NCBI GenBank assembly: GCA_020073185.1
Contig: JAIQFT010000003.1
Coordinates: 56,840-120,839, forward strand
DNA: 64,000 nt
Reading direction: 5' to 3'
Source of the DNA: Terriglobia bacterium
GTDB taxonomy: Bacteria; Acidobacteriota; Terriglobia; Terriglobales; Acidobacteriaceae
Both the position numbers and the translations under genes were made by a program. Under the pieces are notes generated by a model. The model was not told the origin of the DNA and made no database searches. It was given only the letters and a program-made list of their open reading frames with translations. This document shows, piece after piece, positions 52,759-61,028 of the stretch (position 1 is its first letter; each line of letters begins with the position of its first letter).

Positions 52759-54017
52759 CGCACTTCCCCTCTCAACATATCCTCGAGTGTTTCTCGCTTC
52801 CGGATCACGCGCGCCCGCTTGTCCTCCACCAATACTTCCGCGGCGCGCGGGCGCGTGTTGTAATTCGACGTGATGGACATCCCGTACGCGCCAGTATCGA
52901 GGATGGCGAGCAGCCCTCCTTCCTCGACCGGCGGCAGGGCGCGGTCGCGCGCGAAAAAATCGCCGGTTTCGCAGATCGGGCCCACAACGTCCACGATGTC
53001 GCGCTCTTCGACATGCGGTCGCACAACCGGAACGATTTCATGGTGCGCGCCGTACAGCGCCGGGCGGATCAGGTCGTTCATGGCGCCGTCCACTACCAGA
53101 AACGATTTGCCGTTGTTCGATTTGCGGTAAAGCACGCGCACCAGGAGCGCGCCCGCCGGCCCGACAATCGAACGCCCCGGCTCCAGCAGCAGATGCACTC
53201 CCAGCCCGCGCAGCGGACGCGTAACTGCCTTGGCGAAATCTTTCACATGCTGGGCAAATTCGGGAAGTTCCTGGGCGTCGTAGCGGATGCCGAGCCCGCC
53301 TCCCGCATCGACGTAGCGGATGCTGTGTCCGTAGCTCTGGAGCGCGCGCACCAGTTCCGCGACGCGCTCCATGGCCGCGCCGAACGGTTCCACGCTGGTA
53401 ATTTGCGACCCGATGTGCACGCTGACGCCCGCCACCTCCAGCCACTTCGCGTCCGCCGCCTTTTCGTAGAGGCGGAGCGCGGTGTGCAGCCCGGTGGCGA
53501 TGTACGGATGCGTCTCGGCGGGAACGTCGGGATTAACGCGAAACGCCACCCGCGCGGATGTCTTCAGCCGCGCCGCGCGTGCCGCCAGCGCCGTCATCTC
53601 GCTCTCGCTCTCGACGTTGAACATCAGGATGCCGGCGCCAAGGCCGGCATCCATTTCCTCCACCGTTTTTCCGACCCCGGAGAACACCACGCGCTTGGCC
53701 GCTGGCCTTGCGGCGCGCAGCACGCGCTGCAGTTCGCCGCCCGACACCACGTCGAACCCGCAGCCCAGCCTGGCAAGCATTTTCAGCAGCGCGAGATTGG
53801 AATTGGCTTTGACCGAATAACAGACGGTGTGCGAAACGCCGCGAAACGCCCGGTCGAAGGTGCGGTAGCGCTCGCGGATGGTGGCAGCGGAATAGACGTA
53901 CAGCGGCGTGCCGTGTTTGGCCGCCAGTGCGGCCAGCGGCGCGCGCTCGCAGTGCAGCACGTCGTGGCGATACACGAATGCAGGTGGACGCCCCGCAGGC
54001 GCGTCGTTCTTGCTCAT
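52755..54017 (-). CDS. lysA: Diaminopimelate decarboxylase
   Basis: 420 aa PLP enzyme that makes L-lysine from meso-diaminopimelate. Seen: TPLYVYSAATIRERYR, VCYSVKANSNLALLKML (PLP Lys), FDVVSGGELQRVL, SVHIGSQI, GGGLGIRY, LEPGRSIVGPAG and GPICETGDFFARD (Cys of the CETGD motif), GAYGMSITSNYN. The segment HPYIATGLH is followed at once by ALRLYEKA; the SKFG/NKFG stretch of about 9 residues usually between them is absent. The start overlaps the phosphatase stop (ATGA). Housekeeping family clear; the deletion is odd. Confidence 0.93.
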   Translation of the reverse strand: MSKNDAPAGRPPAFVYRHDVLHCERAPLAALAAKHGTPLYVYSAATIRERYRTFDRAFRGVSHTVCYSVKANSNLALLKMLARLGCGFDVVSGGELQRVLRAARPAAKRVVFSGVGKTVEEMDAGLGAGILMFNVESESEMTALAARAARLKTSARVAFRVNPDVPAETHPYIATGLHTALRLYEKAADAKWLEVAGVSVHIGSQITSVEPFGAAMERVAELVRALQSYGHSIRYVDAGGGLGIRYDAQELPEFAQHVKDFAKAVTRPLRGLGVHLLLEPGRSIVGPAGALLVRVLYRKSNNGKSFLVVDGAMNDLIRPALYGAHHEIVPVVRPHVEERDIVDVVGPICETGDFFARDRALPPVEEGGLLAILDTGAYGMSITSNYNTRPRAAEVLVEDKRARVIRKRETLEDMLRGEVR

Positions 54018-55816
54018 TTGTGTTTGCCGGAGTTCCCCAGGACCTTCAGCACCACCACGGTTTGATCGTCGTAGGCATTCTCGCCCGCGGTGAATTCCGC
54101 CACCGCGGCAAAGATACTCGTGACCACGTCGTTGGCGCTGCCATGGCAGTTCGCCTTTACCACCGTTCTCAGGCGGGCGGGTCCGAACATCTCGCCGTCG
54201 CGGTTCTGCGCATCGAGCACGCCGTCGCTGAGGAAAACGAACAGGTCGCCCGGCTGCGCGCGGTAGGTCACCTCATCGTAGGCCGCGTCCTCGAACTGCC
54301 CGAGCGGCAAGCCGGTGGCCTCCACGCACTCGATCCGTCCGTCATGACAGTACAGGGGCAGCGGCAGGCCGGAGTTAGCGACGCGCAGCAGACGCTGCTT
54401 ATCGTCCCAAACGGCATAGGCCACCGAAATGTATTGTGCCTCGATGCGCCGCGAAACCAGCGACTCATTCAGCAACGCTAACATCTCCGCCGCACCCGGG
54501 CGCGAGCCCGCATGAGATCGTAGGATTCCGCTGGCCAGGGCCGCGTACAAGGCCGCCGGCGCGCCTTTACCGCTCACGTCGCCGATGGCGATGCCCAGGT
54601 CCGGCTTGCGCTCCCCGCTGTCACGCGAACCGTCCTGCGGGCGCGGCTCGTAGCGAAGGAAATCGTACAGGTCGCCGCCAATTTCGCGCGCCGGTACGAA
54701 CTTGGCCGAGAGCTCCGCGTTCCCGATCACCGGACAGCAGTGCGGCAGCAGCCTGAACTGGAGTTCGTGCGCGAGGGCGAGGTCCTTCTGCAGGCGGCGC
54801 TCCTGCCGCGTGACGCGCTCGTACAGCCGCGCGTTCTCGATGGCAATCGCCACCTGCGCCGCCAGCGTGGTCATGGTGCGCACGTGGTCGTCGGTGAAGT
54901 AGCCGCGGCGGGTGTGCTCGATGTCGAGCACGCCGATCACCCGATCCTTGTAGATCAAGGGAACGCACAGCTCCGAGCGTGTTTCCGGGTTGCTGTTGAT
55001 GTAGCGCGGGTCCTTGCTGACGTCCGGCACCAGCACCGGCTCCTTGTGCAACGCGGAATAGCCCACCAGGCCTCGGCCGATGGGAATGTTCTGCTTGATC
55101 TGCACCGTCTCGTTGAAGCGCAGCGAGAAGCGGTGCTCGAGCTTGGAGCCGGTCGCATCTACCAACAGCACGCTGAACATCTGATAGTCAATCAGCCGCG
55201 TGACCGCCTCGCCGATGCGCTGCAGCAACTGGTCGAGATTCAGAATGGAGGTCAGGTCGCGGCTGATTTCGTTCAGCACCAGCAGCGTCTTGGCCTGGCG
55301 CGAGGTGCGCGTGTACAGCCGCGCGTTTTCGATGCCGATGGCGATGCGCGAGGCAATCAGCGACAGCAGCCGCTCGTGATCTTCGGTGAAGTACCCCGGC
55401 TGCGGCGCTTCGATGTCAATCACGCCGATCACGCGGTTCTTGATGATCAGCGGCACTGCCAATTCCGAGCGCACCTGCGGAAGAGCCTCGATGTACTCCG
55501 GCGACTTCAGTACGTCGTTCACCAGCACCGGCTCGCGCCGCTGCGCTGCCATCCCGGTCACGCCTTCACCCACCTTGATGCGGCAGCGCTCGACGGCCTC
55601 CGGCGGATGCCCGATGGAAAACCGGATGCGCAGCTCCTGCGTTCTTTCGTTCAGCAACAGGATGGCGAAATGCTCGTAGGCGATAACCCGGCGCACCAGT
55701 TCGGCCACCCGCCGCAGGATGGTGTTCAGGTCGAGCGTGGTGTTGACCACGTCAGCGACCTCCAGCAGCAGGGAATCGACGTGCACGGGCGCGAGCTGGG
55801 TTGCGGATGTTGTCAT
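54014..55816 (-). CDS. GAF-domain PP2C/SpoIIE-type serine phosphatase (RsbU-like)
   Basis: About 600 aa signalling protein. Seen: two GAF domains (LRRVAELVRRVIAYEHFAILLLNE at about 30-160; LQRIGEAVTRLIDYQMFSVLLVD at about 205-345), each with a PLIYKDRVIGVLDIEHT-type core, an RLQKDLALAHELQFRLLPH linker helix, and a SpoIIE phosphatase domain with AREIGGDLYDFLRY, IAIGDVSGKGAPAALYAAL (metal Asp) and VFLSDGVLDAQNRDGEMFG. RsbU-type proteins dephosphorylate an anti-sigma antagonist. No sensor membrane segment. Overlaps lysA by 4 bp. Confidence 0.92.
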   Translation of the reverse strand: MTTSATQLAPVHVDSLLLEVADVVNTTLDLNTILRRVAELVRRVIAYEHFAILLLNERTQELRIRFSIGHPPEAVERCRIKVGEGVTGMAAQRREPVLVNDVLKSPEYIEALPQVRSELAVPLIIKNRVIGVIDIEAPQPGYFTEDHERLLSLIASRIAIGIENARLYTRTSRQAKTLLVLNEISRDLTSILNLDQLLQRIGEAVTRLIDYQMFSVLLVDATGSKLEHRFSLRFNETVQIKQNIPIGRGLVGYSALHKEPVLVPDVSKDPRYINSNPETRSELCVPLIYKDRVIGVLDIEHTRRGYFTDDHVRTMTTLAAQVAIAIENARLYERVTRQERRLQKDLALAHELQFRLLPHCCPVIGNAELSAKFVPAREIGGDLYDFLRYEPRPQDGSRDSGERKPDLGIAIGDVSGKGAPAALYAALASGILRSHAGSRPGAAEMLALLNESLVSRRIEAQYISVAYAVWDDKQRLLRVANSGLPLPLYCHDGRIECVEATGLPLGQFEDAAYDEVTYRAQPGDLFVFLSDGVLDAQNRDGEMFGPARLRTVVKANCHGSANDVVTSIFAAVAEFTAGENAYDDQTVVVLKVLGNSGKHK

Positions 55817-55931
55817 GACGCGGGACACTGCCGATTTGGATGATATCAGCCGGATACGGGCTTCAGCCGCTGCATTTCAGCCAGCAGCACGCTTTCTACA
55901 GTGGATGGAAATTCCCGATACGGCCACAGGT

Positions 55932-55973
55932 CACCGAAAACCAACAACCGATTAACCGAGAACCGAAAACGCA
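55932..55973. repeat. AACCGA-type heptad array
   Basis: Six consecutive 7-bp units (CACCGAA, AACCAAC, AACCGAT, TAACCGA and two more) directly ahead of the deoC stop. This is one of the longest arrays in the window. Confidence 0.6.
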
Positions 55974-55976
55974 TTC

Positions 55977-56681
55977 CTAATACGGCGCTCCGAGTTTCCG
56001 GCAAATCGCCACCGAGGCGCTTGCGCCAATGCGATCCGCGCCTGCCGCGACCATCGCCTGCAAGTGGTCGGCGGTGCGAATTCCTCCCGCCGCCTTCACT
56101 CCCGCCAGATTGCCGACGTGGGCGCGCATCAGCGCGACATCCTCCACCGTGGCGCCGCCCGAGGAGAAGCCCGTCGAGGTCTTCACGAAATCCGCGTGTG
56201 CGGCCAGGCTGAGCTCGCATGCAGCAATCTTTTCCTCGCGTGTCAGCAGCACGTTTTCGAAAATGACCTTCAGTAGCCCGCCGGCGTCGTGTGTTACCTC
56301 GGCGAGGGCGCGAATGTCGCTCTCCACCCGCGCGTGGTCGCCCGACTTCATGGCACCGATGTTCATCACCATGTCAATCTCGTCGGCTCCGAGGCGCAGC
56401 GCTTCCACGGTCTCGCAGCGCTTCGCGCTAGTCAGCGTCGCGCCCAGCGGGAAGCCGACGACCGTGCACACCTTCACCGGCGTGGGCCGCAGGATCGCGG
56501 CGCACAGCGGGATCCAGTAGGCGTTCACGCACACCGAGGCGAAGTCGAAACGTGCCGCCTCGCGGCAGAGCTTCTCGATCTGCTCGCGCGAGGCTTCCGG
56601 CTTCAGCAGCGTGTGATCGATCATGCGGGCAGCCGCCTGCCAGCTCATGGCCGGTGCTGCCTGGGAAACCAGGGTCGCCAT
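55977..56681 (-). CDS. deoC: Deoxyribose-phosphate aldolase
   Basis: 234 aa class I aldolase splitting 2-deoxyribose-5-phosphate to glyceraldehyde-3-phosphate and acetaldehyde. Seen: RMIDHTLLKPEAS, VCTVVGFPLGATLTSAK, ADEIDMVMNIGA (Asp), VIFENVLLTREEK, FVKTSTGFSSGGAT (Schiff-base Lys) and GVKAAGGIRTAD (second Lys). ATG 56681 chosen because it precedes the conserved helix; the frame is open to 56792. Part of nucleoside salvage; no deo neighbours seen. Confidence 0.95.
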   Translation of the reverse strand: MATLVSQAAPAMSWQAAARMIDHTLLKPEASREQIEKLCREAARFDFASVCVNAYWIPLCAAILRPTPVKVCTVVGFPLGATLTSAKRCETVEALRLGADEIDMVMNIGAMKSGDHARVESDIRALAEVTHDAGGLLKVIFENVLLTREEKIAACELSLAAHADFVKTSTGFSSGGATVEDVALMRAHVGNLAGVKAAGGIRTADHLQAMVAAGADRIGASASVAICRKLGAPY

Positions 56682-56828
56682 AGGATTTTCGATTCTACTG
56701 GATTTCGCGGCGTGGCATAGTGATCCACTCTGCGGAATGGTTGCCCCACCCTTGTCTCGCCCGGCTTTGGCGAGACAGGGTAGGATGTCCACGCGCTCAA
56801 CCTGTTATCCTGATGCGCGGCACGTCGC

Positions 56829-57791
56829 ATGATCACCCTGTACCCGCGCTTGAGCACCGCCGCATTCGCGTTCTTCATCGCGCTGGCCTTCACGTCCTGC
56901 AATCGCGACAGCCCCCGTGCCGCGGCCGCCGAGCCCGCGCAGATACCAGCCCCGCCCATGAGCCAAACCGTCTCGTTCCCGCACGTCGACGGCCAGCGCG
57001 CGCTGCAGTACACGCGCGCGGTTGTCGCCTTCGGCCCGCGATGGGTCGGCAGCCCTGGTCACGCGGAAACCCAGGCGTACTTGCGCAAGGAACTGAAGGA
57101 CGACAATCTCCAGGAAGACTCATTCACAGCCGCCACGCCCGCTGGCAGCCTGCGCATGACCAACTTCGTCGCCAAATTTCCGGGCAGTAAGGACGGCATC
57201 ATTGTGGTCAGCGGCCACTACGACACGCTCTACGGCCGCAAGGATTTCGTCGGCGCCAACGACGGCGGCTCTTCCACTGGGCTGCTTCTGGAACTCGCGC
57301 GCCAACTGCGCAACAAGAAACTCGAGGGCTACAGCGTCTGGCTGGTGTGGTTCGACGGCGAGGAAGCCATCAAGCAGTGGTCGCCGACAGATTCTCTCTA
57401 CGGCAGCAGACACCTGGCCAAAAAATGGGCGAAGGACGGCACGCTGAAAAAAATCCAGACCTTCCTGCTGCTCGACATGATCGGCGACGCCGACCTGAAC
57501 ATCGAGCGCGAATCCAACTCAATGCCCTGGCTGGAAGATGTGGTGTACAAGGCCGCGACCGACCTCGGCTACCAGTCGCATTTCTTCGCCCGCACCAATG
57601 AAGTCGAAGACGACCACCTGCCGTTCGCTCGCGCCGGAGTGCCGGTCGCCGATCTCATTGACTTCGACTACGGCCCCAACAATTCCTACTGGCACGCGCC
57701 CCAGGACACGCTCGACAAACTCAGCTCCGAGAGCCTGGAAATCGTCGGCAGCGTGGTGCTGCGATGCATTCACCTGTTGAGCCAGGGCTGA
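56829..57791 (+). CDS. M28-family peptidase / glutaminyl cyclase-like, probable lipoprotein
   Basis: 320 aa. Seen: hydrophobic leader (RLSTAAFAFFIALAFTSC) with a Cys at residue 22 that resembles a lipobox, then a zinc peptidase-like domain with IVVSGHYDTLYG (His), GANDGGSSTGLLLELARQL (Asp), WFDGEEA (Glu pair), FLLLDMIGDADLN (Asp) and a C-terminal NNSYWHAPQDTLD (His). The layout matches M28 and animal-type glutaminyl-peptide cyclotransferases. Probably extracytoplasmic. Exact activity uncertain. Confidence 0.87.
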   Translation: MITLYPRLSTAAFAFFIALAFTSCNRDSPRAAAAEPAQIPAPPMSQTVSFPHVDGQRALQYTRAVVAFGPRWVGSPGHAETQAYLRKELKDDNLQEDSFTAATPAGSLRMTNFVAKFPGSKDGIIVVSGHYDTLYGRKDFVGANDGGSSTGLLLELARQLRNKKLEGYSVWLVWFDGEEAIKQWSPTDSLYGSRHLAKKWAKDGTLKKIQTFLLLDMIGDADLNIERESNSMPWLEDVVYKAATDLGYQSHFFARTNEVEDDHLPFARAGVPVADLIDFDYGPNNSYWHAPQDTLDKLSSESLEIVGSVVLRCIHLLSQG

Positions 57792-57798
57792 GAGAGTC

Positions 57799-57872
57799 GG
57801 AAGTTAGAAGTCAGAAATAAGAAGTGAGGGCAAGCGCGTCGCCGAGCGTTACCTCTGACTTCTGACTTCCCC
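57799..57872. repeat. Inverted GAAGTxA heptad pair
   Basis: Left array of GAAGT-type units (57799-57829) and right array of TGACTTC-type units (57851-57872) are reverse complements over about 19 bases with two mismatches, around a spacer of about 21 bp. Would form a long hairpin between the peptidase and TerC genes. Confidence 0.65.
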
Positions 57873-57940
57873 TGGTTCTCATCCGCGGTTTGTTAGGATT
57901 TCAGCCGCAGTTGTTCGGTACCAAGTACTCGGTACTCGCA

Positions 57941-58861
57941 ATGAACGAACTGATCTTCTGGATTCTCTTCAACGTTTTCGTGGTTCTGATGCTGGTGCTG
58001 GACCTGGCGGTCTTTCACCGCAAGCCGCATGCCATCAAGTTTCGCGAGGCGCTGGGCTTCAGCATCATGTGGGTGGCGTTGGCGGCCGCCTTTGCCGTCT
58101 TCGTCTACTATTGGCGCGGGCGCGCCACGTCGCTCGAATTCGTCACCGGCTACCTGGTCGAGGAATCGCTCAGCGTTGACAACCTTTTCGTCTTTCTCCT
58201 GATCTTTCGCTATTTCCGCGTCCCCTCGAATTACCAGCACAAGGTCCTGTTCTGGGGGATCGTGGGCGCGCTGGTGATGCGCGGCGTTTTCATTCTCGCC
58301 GGCGTCACCCTCATCCGCCGTTTTCACTGGATCATCTACGTCTTCGGCGCCTTCCTCATTTACACCGGCACCCAGCTATTCCGACAAAAGGAACAGGACA
58401 TTCACCCCGAACACAACCCAGTTCTGAAACTGTTCCGGCGCTGGATGCCGGTCACGCCTGACTACGTCGGCGGGCGCTTCACGGTGCGCCAGCCGGGACT
58501 CTACGCCACGCCGCTGCTCATGGTGCTGATCGTCGTCGAAACCACCGACGTGCTGTTCGCCGCCGACTCCATCCCCGCCGTGCTTGCCATCACCCGCGAC
58601 CCGTTCATCGTCTACACCTCGAACGTCTTTGCCATCCTCGGCCTGCGCTCCCTGTACTTCGCCCTCGCAGGCATGATGGAGGCCTTCCACTTCCTCCATT
58701 ACGGCCTGTCCGGCATCCTCATCTTCATCGGGGTGAAGATGCTGCTTTCCAGCTATTACCCCATCCCCACCGAGTACGCGCTGATCGTGGTCGGCGCGGT
58801 CCTTCTCATCTCCGTCGTTGCTTCACTTCTGGTCGCGCCCAAAGAAAAAAGAAAGACATGA
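57941..58861 (+). CDS. TerC-family integral membrane protein (Alx-like)
   Basis: 306 aa with about eight helices. Seen: VFVVLMLVLDLAVFHRKPH near the N-terminus, YLVEESLSVDNLFVFLLIF (conserved acidic intramembrane signature), and LIVVETTDVLFAADSIPAVLAI (second Asp-containing motif). These features define TerC/Alx proteins, linked to manganese export or alkaline pH response. ATG 57941 chosen because the first helix starts there. No ribosome site stands out. Confidence 0.93.
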   Translation: MNELIFWILFNVFVVLMLVLDLAVFHRKPHAIKFREALGFSIMWVALAAAFAVFVYYWRGRATSLEFVTGYLVEESLSVDNLFVFLLIFRYFRVPSNYQHKVLFWGIVGALVMRGVFILAGVTLIRRFHWIIYVFGAFLIYTGTQLFRQKEQDIHPEHNPVLKLFRRWMPVTPDYVGGRFTVRQPGLYATPLLMVLIVVETTDVLFAADSIPAVLAITRDPFIVYTSNVFAILGLRSLYFALAGMMEAFHFLHYGLSGILIFIGVKMLLSSYYPIPTEYALIVVGAVLLISVVASLLVAPKEKRKT

Positions 58862-58868
58862 GGTCCTT

Positions 58869-61028
58869 CTACCAAACCCGGCACCTCTCCTTCGGCGCCA
58901 TTGGCTGGCCCGTCTTGCAATGGAAGGCCTCCTGGAATTCCGGCATGTTGCGGACCACGCCATTCGTCCGATACTTCGGCGGCGAGTGCGGATCGGTCAT
59001 GGCGCGCATGCGCATCGCTTCCGGCCGCTGATTGCTGCACCAGCTCTGCCCGTACCCGATGAAAAACCGCTGCTCCGGCGTGAGACCCTCGACCGGCTCG
59101 AGCTTGCGCCCGCGCGTCTGCTCGCGCCACGCCATGTAGGCCAGGATCAGCCCGCCGACGTCGGCCACGTCTTCGCCCAGCGTGAGCTTGCTGTTGATCT
59201 TGACGTCGTCCACGATGGTGTACTGCGCGTACTGGTCGGCAATGCATTGCGCCCGCCGCTCGAATTCCTTGCCGTCCTGCGGCTGCCACCAATCGCGCAA
59301 ATTCCCCTGCGCATCGAACTGACGGCCCTGGTCGTCGAAGCCGTGCGTCAGCTCGTGCCCGATGGTCCCGCCGGTGTCGCCGTAGTTCGGAGCATCGTCC
59401 ATCTTGGGATCGAACAGCGGTGGCTGCAGAATCCCGGCAGGGAAGTTGATGCTGTTGTTCTGCGCGTCGTAATACGCGTTCACCGTCGGGGTGGTGATGT
59501 ACCACTCCGTGCGATCCACCGGCTTGCCGATCTTTCCCAGTTGCCGCATGAACTCGAACGCGTACGCGCGCTCGCCGTTGCCCAGTGCGTCGCCGCGCCC
59601 GATCTTCAGCGCCGCGTAATCGCGCCACTTGTCCGGATATCCGATCTTGTTGACCACTGTGCGCAGCTTGGCCAGCGCCTGCTGCTTGGTCGGCTCGCTC
59701 ATCCGGTCCAACTGCTGGATGTCGCGCGACATCGCCTGCTCGATCTGCTCCACCATATGGACCGTGCGCTGCTTGGCCTCCGCGCTGAACGCGACCTCCA
59801 CGTACGCCTGTCCAAGCGCCTCCCCAAGCGCGCGATCGGTGTAGGTCACGCAACGCTTCCACCGCGCCTGGAGTTGCCGGGCGCCGGTCAGCGTGCGCCC
59901 GTAGAAGTTGAAGTCCTCCTCCACCAACGGCGTCGCAAGCCACCGCGCCTGCGCATGAACCAGGTGCCACCGCAAATACGCCTGCAGCGCCGGCATCGCC
60001 TCGCCGGCGATCAGCGCGTCCATGGCTTTCACAAAATCCGGCGCGGCGACATTCAGCGACGGCACGTCTTGTAAGCCATACTTGCCGAGGTAGCGGTCCC
60101 ACGGAAACGCCGGGCTCAACGCCTGCAATTGCTGCCGCGACATGCGGTGATAGGTGGCCTTCGGATCGCGCCGCTGCACCCGCGTCATGGAGCCCTTTGC
60201 CAACGCGATTTCGATTCGCATGACCGACTGCGCATCCGCCGCCGCTACCTGCGTCGTCTCGCCCGTCAATTCCAGCATCTTCTGCACGTGCGCCAGGTAC
60301 TTCGCCCGCAGCTCCTGAGACTTTGAGTCATCCTTCAGGTAGTAATCCCGGTCCGGCAGCCCCAGCCCGCCCTGGTCCACCTCCGCGATCACCTCGGCGG
60401 AATTCTTCGCATCCTGAGTCGATCCGAAGCCGAACAGCGCCGCCCGCCCGAAATAAATTCCGATGTCCTCAGGATGCGCGTGCGCCAGGAAATCGGCCAG
60501 CGCAGCCTTCGAGCGCAAGCCCGCAATGCGATCGAGATCAGGCTTCAGCGCGCCGGCGCCCGCCGCGTTCACCGCCTTCTCGTCCATGCACGAGGCGTAG
60601 AAATCGCCGATCTTCTGTTGCGCCGGTCCCCGGTGCGGATCCGGTGCCGCCGCATTCTCCAGAATCGACCGCAGTAGCTCGCGATTCTGCTCCTGCAGCT
60701 TCGCCGTCAAACTCCACGACGACTGGTCCGCCGGAATCGGGTTCATCTTCTGCCAACCGCCGCACGCGTAGGCATAGAAGTCCACGCACGGGTCCACGCT
60801 GTTGTCCATGGCCGTCACGTCCAGCCCGGGCGTGTATGTGGGCGTTGCGGTCTTGCCCGTATCCGGGCCAGGCGCTTTCGGCGCCAGATGCTGCGCGGCT
60901 GCAAGAGATGTCAGCAGGAATGCAAGAAGGGTAAGTTTTGCGAGTGTCACGCGCGTGCCTCTCAACGGAAAATTACGGGCGACTGCGAAGCTCCGCAAGG
61001 TGCAGCCATCGGCCACCGACGCTTTCAT
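58869..61028 (-). CDS. M13-family zinc metalloendopeptidase (PepO/neprilysin-like)
   Basis: 719 aa from ATG 61028 (ATGA overlap with nadB) or 693 aa from GTG 60950, the latter giving a clean signal peptide (VTLAKLTLLAFLLTSLAAAQ). Seen: N-terminal DPCVDFYAYACGGWQ (family-typical Cys/Tyr region), VNAYYDAQNNSINFPAGIL (substrate-binding NAY), TIGHELTHGFDDQG (HExxH), and GEDVADVGG (third zinc ligand Glu; usual ENxAD reads EDVAD). The C-terminus CRVW matches the conserved last residues of the family. Expected to be periplasmic or secreted. Confidence 0.96.
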   Translation of the reverse strand: MKASVADGCTLRSFAVARNFPLRGTRVTLAKLTLLAFLLTSLAAAQHLAPKAPGPDTGKTATPTYTPGLDVTAMDNSVDPCVDFYAYACGGWQKMNPIPADQSSWSLTAKLQEQNRELLRSILENAAAPDPHRGPAQQKIGDFYASCMDEKAVNAAGAGALKPDLDRIAGLRSKAALADFLAHAHPEDIGIYFGRAALFGFGSTQDAKNSAEVIAEVDQGGLGLPDRDYYLKDDSKSQELRAKYLAHVQKMLELTGETTQVAAADAQSVMRIEIALAKGSMTRVQRRDPKATYHRMSRQQLQALSPAFPWDRYLGKYGLQDVPSLNVAAPDFVKAMDALIAGEAMPALQAYLRWHLVHAQARWLATPLVEEDFNFYGRTLTGARQLQARWKRCVTYTDRALGEALGQAYVEVAFSAEAKQRTVHMVEQIEQAMSRDIQQLDRMSEPTKQQALAKLRTVVNKIGYPDKWRDYAALKIGRGDALGNGERAYAFEFMRQLGKIGKPVDRTEWYITTPTVNAYYDAQNNSINFPAGILQPPLFDPKMDDAPNYGDTGGTIGHELTHGFDDQGRQFDAQGNLRDWWQPQDGKEFERRAQCIADQYAQYTIVDDVKINSKLTLGEDVADVGGLILAYMAWREQTRGRKLEPVEGLTPEQRFFIGYGQSWCSNQRPEAMRMRAMTDPHSPPKYRTNGVVRNMPEFQEAFHCKTGQPMAPKERCRVW

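Noticed and set aside
58756..60102. Minus-strand open frame of about 450 codons
   Set aside because: Shadow frame inside the M13 peptidase gene on the same strand; Arg/Ala-rich sequence without motifs.
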